Assembly (NCBI RefSeq): GCF_020215665.1
Contig: NZ_CP084061.1
Coordinates: 1,830,001-1,894,000 of the forward strand
Origin: Blautia parvula
Lineage (GTDB): Bacteria; Bacillota; Clostridia; Lachnospirales; Lachnospiraceae
Direction: 5' to 3'
Length of the DNA: 64,000 nt
Both the position numbers and the translations under genes were made by a program. Positions 60,862 to 64,000 of the stretch are shown in pieces. Within the stretch, counting starts at the first letter, position 1; each line of letters starts with the position of its first letter. The notes under the pieces are model-generated. The model was given only the letters and a program-made list of their open reading frames with translations. It did no database searches and was not told where the DNA came from.

Positions 60862-61199
60862 AAGGCCGCAGGCGCGATATCCACCTTCATGTGATGGTGA
60901 CGGCAGAGGAACTGGCAAGAATAAGAGAACGCATGGACGAGGCCGGTATCACCAACGCCGGGGCCTATGTGCGCAAGATGGCCTTAAACGGCTATATCCT
61001 CCATGTTGACCTCTCCCCCGTAAAGGAGCTGGTTTCCCTTCAGCGGCGGTGCGCCAACAATCTCAATCAGGTGGCCGTCCATGCCAACATGTACGGCGTA
61101 TACCCGGAGGAAATCGCAGGGCTCCAGCGTGATTATGAAACGCTGTGGGGGCAGGTTTCCGATGTGCTGAAAGAGCTTTCCGAGCTGGTGGCAAAGTAA
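60858..61199 (+). CDS. mobC: MobC-type relaxosome accessory protein
   Basis: The 113-aa protein has an N-terminal ribbon-helix-helix-like part (RRRDIHLHVMVTAEELARIRERMDEAGITNAGAYVRKMALNGY) and the C-terminal MobC helix (SLQRRCANNLNQVAVHANMYG). It assists the relaxase at oriT. The relaxase gene normally follows directly; here it does not, because the AT-rich PHP-ATPase gene comes next. It overlaps the upstream gene (ATGA). Confidence 0.9.
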   Translation: MKGRRRDIHLHVMVTAEELARIRERMDEAGITNAGAYVRKMALNGYILHVDLSPVKELVSLQRRCANNLNQVAVHANMYGVYPEEIAGLQRDYETLWGQVSDVLKELSELVAK

Positions 61200-61205
61200 C
61201 AGACG

Positions 61206-61255
61206 GGGCGGCGGCCATGGACTGACAGTTATGGCCTGCCGCCCTTTCTTTTTTT
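61206..61255 (+). terminator. Terminator after mobC
   Basis: GGGCGGCGGCCAT (61206-61218) pairs with ATGGCCTGCCGCCC (61231-61244, one bulge) and is followed by TTTCTTTTTTT. Confidence 0.85.
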
Positions 61256-61258
61256 GAG

Positions 61259-61281
61259 CTTCGGGCCAATATGTCCCGAAG
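61259..61281. repeat. ICE 23-bp palindrome, copy 16
   Basis: Arms CTTCGGGCCA and TGTCCCGAAG (one change) around ATA, at the border between GC-rich ICE sequence and the AT-rich gene. Confidence 0.8.
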
Positions 61282-61404
61282 ATATAGTCAAAATCACGTA
61301 TATATGATAAAATACAAATATTATGTAGAATCGTGTTCGTTAAAATTGAGAACCAAATTATCAGAGATTGTTTGTATAAATATCGTATGCAGGAGGATAC
61401 AAAA

Positions 61405-64000
61405 GTGAATAATTTAAGAGGCTCGGAATGGCATAAGTGGGATTTACATATTCATACAGCTTCATCATATGATAGTCCTTATCGGGGAGATGATGCTGAT
61501 GAATTACTTTGTGCTACATTGCATGATAACAATATTAGTGCTGTAGCTATTACAGATCACTTTAAAATTGATGCTGATAGAATTTCCCATTTAAGGTCTT
61601 TGGCTCCCGATATCGTATTTTTTCCAGGAGTAGAACTAAGAACAGATAAGGGCGCAGACAATCTTCACCTAATAATTGTGTTCTCTAATGAAATAGATTT
61701 ATCAACATTATCAATGGATTTTGAAGCAATTATGTTAAGGACTAATGCAAAATCAAATAGTTCACCAGAAACAATCTATTGGACATTTGAAGATATAGTA
61801 AGTTTTGCGAAATCACATGACGGACTTATTACAATTCATGCGGGAAAAAAGACAAATGGTATTGACAAGGAAATTTCTAATGCTCTTCCAGTAAAAGAGG
61901 CAATAAAGGCAGATATTGCAGAAAATATTGATTTCTTTGAAATCGGTAAGAAAACAGATATTAATGATTATTATAAATGGGTATTTAAGGAAGTAGAAGA
62001 AAAACCTTTAATTATGTGCTCGGATTGCCATGACCCGAGAAAATATACATCTAAAGAGAACTTATGGATTAAAGCTAATCTTACATTTGAAGGTTTAAAG
62101 CAATGCCGCTATCAACCTACGGAACGCGTTTATATTGGTAGTATTCCACCAGCATTAGATAGAGCGAACAAAAATGGAAAGTCTAATATACAACGAATTT
62201 CTGTCCATAAAAATGAGAATCCTAAAAATGTAGATATAGATTGGTTTGATTTTGAATTGCCACTAAATTCAGGTCTTGTAGCAATAATCGGAAACAAGGG
62301 AAGTGGTAAAAGTGCATTATCAGATATAATTGGCCATTTATGTAAATGTAATACTATGGAAAATGCTTCGTTTTTAAATGAAACCCGTTTTCGTAAACCA
62401 CCGAAGAATTTTGCAGAAGATTACATTGCTACTATACAGTGGGGAGATTCTCACGTTGAATCTATATCTTTATCAGAAAGTAACTACAATACAACCATTG
62501 AAGATGCCCAATATCTCCCTCAAAAATATATTGAGGAAGTCTGTAATGATATAGGTAATGAATTCCAACGAGAAATTGATCGAGTGATTTTTTCTTACGT
62601 AGACCGTACTGAGCGTGGCACAGCAACCAATTTAGAAGAATTAGTTTTTAATAAGTCAAAAGCTATTTCTTTGTCCATGCAAAAATTAAACATTGAAATT
62701 AATGATATCAATGATACCTTGATTAAACTTGAAGAGAAGAAAACTACCCAATATAGGATACATATAAGTGACAGCCTAAAAAAATTAAAAGATACTTTAG
62801 AACGACATGAGAATACTAAACCACAAGAAATAAAAAAGCCCGAACCTAAGGAAGGTAAATCAGATTATCAAGATAAATTAAAAACTTTAAATAGTTCTAT
62901 TGAGAGTTTAGAAACAAAAATTGAAGAGTATCGTAATAATTTAACGCAAATAAACATTGTAATAGATGAAGCAAACCAACTTATTGCCAAACTGGATTTA
63001 TTAGAATCTAATGTAAAAGAAACAGAGTTATTATTGAAAGATTTTATAAAAAAGTATTCATTAGATGTTGACGAAAGCGGCATTACGTTGGTTACGCCTA
63101 AGGAAACTATACAACAGTATATTCTTAAATTAAGTAATGATAAGATTGTATTTCAAAAATCACTTAATGGTTCTGATACAGAAGATGGTCTTTTAGATAA
63201 ACTCGAAAAAGAAAAAGAAAAGAAAAGTTCGCTTATATCCACAACGGATAGCGAAGAAAAGCAATATCAAAAATATTTATCTGATCTTGATGAGTGGGAA
63301 AAACAGCGCAAATTAATTATTGGCACCAAAACTACAGAAGATACATTAACATATTTTCAAAATGAAGCCGACTATATTGAAAACGAGTTAGATACAATTT
63401 ATGAAGGCACAAAAAGTAGACGAGATGAAAAAATCAGAGAATTATATCTACAAAAAAGTAATCTTGTTTCAGTGTATCACGAAATATATGCGCCAGTAGA
63501 AATTGAAATTAAAAAGCTGTTAGGAGAATTAGAAGAAAGCATAGAATTTGCCGCAGAAATTCAACTGGAGCAAAGTGATTTTGCTGAAACCGCTTTATCC
63601 TTAATAAATCAAAAATATGCCGGCCTTTTTAAAGGAAAAAGTGAAGCATATAATAAAATGAATCAGTTGCTTAGAAGGACTGAATTTGATAACGTGGATA
63701 GTGTTATAGATTTTATTCACGATGTTCTGGTTGTAGTGGATGAAGATTTAGATAATTCAACAAAAAAAGTTCCTGATAAAAAAGCATTATATAATTTGTT
63801 ATGTTGCTTGGATTATATCGGAGTTTCCTTTAAATTAAAAATGGGAGAAAGAGATTTGGAGGAATTATCTCCTGGCGAAAGGGGCATTGTCTTACTTGTC
63901 TTTTATCTGGCATTAAGTCAAAATAATATTCCAATAATAATTGACCAGCCAGAGGATAACTTAGATAACCAGTCTGTTTATAGTAAATTAGTTCCTTGTA
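61405..64000 (+). CDS. PHP-domain / SMC-like ATPase protein (TrlF or Ppl type), 3' end missing
   Basis: The GTG at 61405 has AGGAGG 8 bp upstream; 865 codons are open up to the window edge. Residues 10-215 are a PHP phosphoesterase domain with its metal residues: DLHIHT (13-18), TDH (50-52), GVEL with Glu77, IHAG with His145, and SDCHD (206-210). The ATPase follows, with Walker A GNKGSGKS (296-303), a long coiled coil (about 400-790), the ABC signature LSPGERG (821-827) and Walker B IIIDQPEDNLDN (844-855). It is like RecF/SMC-type proteins. NCBI calls such proteins TrlF, and similar ones (Ppl) were reported as phage defence. Base composition is far more AT-rich than the ICE. Confidence 0.85.
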   Translation, partial: MNNLRGSEWHKWDLHIHTASSYDSPYRGDDADELLCATLHDNNISAVAITDHFKIDADRISHLRSLAPDIVFFPGVELRTDKGADNLHLIIVFSNEIDLSTLSMDFEAIMLRTNAKSNSSPETIYWTFEDIVSFAKSHDGLITIHAGKKTNGIDKEISNALPVKEAIKADIAENIDFFEIGKKTDINDYYKWVFKEVEEKPLIMCSDCHDPRKYTSKENLWIKANLTFEGLKQCRYQPTERVYIGSIPPALDRANKNGKSNIQRISVHKNENPKNVDIDWFDFELPLNSGLVAIIGNKGSGKSALSDIIGHLCKCNTMENASFLNETRFRKPPKNFAEDYIATIQWGDSHVESISLSESNYNTTIEDAQYLPQKYIEEVCNDIGNEFQREIDRVIFSYVDRTERGTATNLEELVFNKSKAISLSMQKLNIEINDINDTLIKLEEKKTTQYRIHISDSLKKLKDTLERHENTKPQEIKKPEPKEGKSDYQDKLKTLNSSIESLETKIEEYRNNLTQINIVIDEANQLIAKLDLLESNVKETELLLKDFIKKYSLDVDESGITLVTPKETIQQYILKLSNDKIVFQKSLNGSDTEDGLLDKLEKEKEKKSSLISTTDSEEKQYQKYLSDLDEWEKQRKLIIGTKTTEDTLTYFQNEADYIENELDTIYEGTKSRRDEKIRELYLQKSNLVSVYHEIYAPVEIEIKKLLGELEESIEFAAEIQLEQSDFAETALSLINQKYAGLFKGKSEAYNKMNQLLRRTEFDNVDSVIDFIHDVLVVVDEDLDNSTKKVPDKKALYNLLCCLDYIGVSFKLKMGERDLEELSPGERGIVLLVFYLALSQNNIPIIIDQPEDNLDNQSVYSKLVPC

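Larger units (their letters stand above)
40307..64000. mobile_element. Integrative conjugative element, Tn1549/CD1115 type, left part
   Basis: From about 40,307 the genes change to a conjugation module: ParB-like, ArdA, PcfB, VirD4, VirB6-like, PrgI, VirB4, NlpC/P60, DUF4315, DUF4366 and MobC, all on the plus strand in the order known from clostridial elements related to Tn1549 and C. difficile CTn2/4/5. The left boundary is inferred from where the substrate-binding gene breaks. The right end, relaxase and recombinase are outside the window. GC content is visibly higher than in the core, except for the intron and the last gene. Confidence 0.9.

Noticed and set aside
41463-61281. The regularly repeated palindrome might be a CRISPR array.
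   Set aside because: Copies are about 0.1 to 5 kb apart, with genes rather than short spacers between them, and no cas genes are present.
1-64000. tRNA and rRNA genes.
   Set aside because: I saw no cloverleaf with the conserved T-loop or any rRNA segment; a dedicated scan could still find one I missed.

Overview
The window looks like a chromosome segment from a gut Lachnospiraceae (Firmicutes; Blautia or a relative). The grounds are the Firmicutes gene order tig-clpP-clpX-lon-engB, a pyrK-containing pyrimidine operon, an ECF transporter core, and several small proteins typical of that family. This is inferred from gene content, because no rRNA was seen.

Positions 1 to about 40,306 are ordinary core genome, mostly on the minus strand. 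From left to right: radA (3' part cut off by the window), a small conserved protein, clpC with a GntR-type regulator in front of it, purE-purM-purN-purD, a lipoprotein, an M29-type aminopeptidase with an HD phosphohydrolase, small membrane proteins including VanZ, and pyrC-pyrF-pyrK-pyrD-pyrE. These are followed by a cold-shock gene on the plus strand, a membrane GGDEF protein, an AEC permease, a flavin reductase, malQ-truA-ecfT-ecfA2-ecfA1, a HAD-GNAT fusion, and the tig-clpP-clpX-lon-engB proteostasis cluster. Last come DJ-1, CYTH and proC genes, small regulators, and a substrate-binding lipoprotein gene.

That lipoprotein gene is broken after codon 156 by the left end of an integrative conjugative element (ICE) of the Tn1549/CD1115 kind, which runs past the right edge of the window. 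In order the ICE carries a ParB-like protein, a roughly 150-bp inverted repeat, a small DUF7768-like protein, ArdA antirestriction protein, a coiled-coil protein, PcfB, the VirD4 coupling protein, a Maff2 pilin-like protein, a VirB6-like protein, a SpoVG-domain protein, PrgI/VirB3 and VirB4. VirB4 is split by a group II intron with its own LtrA. Then come a Mom-like DNA-modification protein, an NlpC/P60 cell-wall hydrolase, DUF4315, DUF4366, two Cys-rich proteins, other accessory proteins, and MobC. The relaxase and recombinase must lie to the right. Between MobC and the right edge sits a strikingly AT-rich gene for a PHP phosphoesterase fused to an SMC/RecF-like ATPase, of the kind linked to phage defence. 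It is probably cargo.

The most unusual signal is a 23-bp palindrome present 16 times in the ICE and nowhere else in the window. It has two 10-bp arms (CTTCGGGCCA and TGGCCCGAAG) around three free bases. It often abuts a stop codon and precedes the next ribosome binding site. Where it falls inside genes it is always read in the same frame, giving a Ser-Gly-Gln-x-Gly-Pro-Lys peptide. A second unusual signal is a short C-terminal tag (S-I-x-x-[QT]-[LM], 27-32 residues from the end) shared by five otherwise unrelated ICE proteins.
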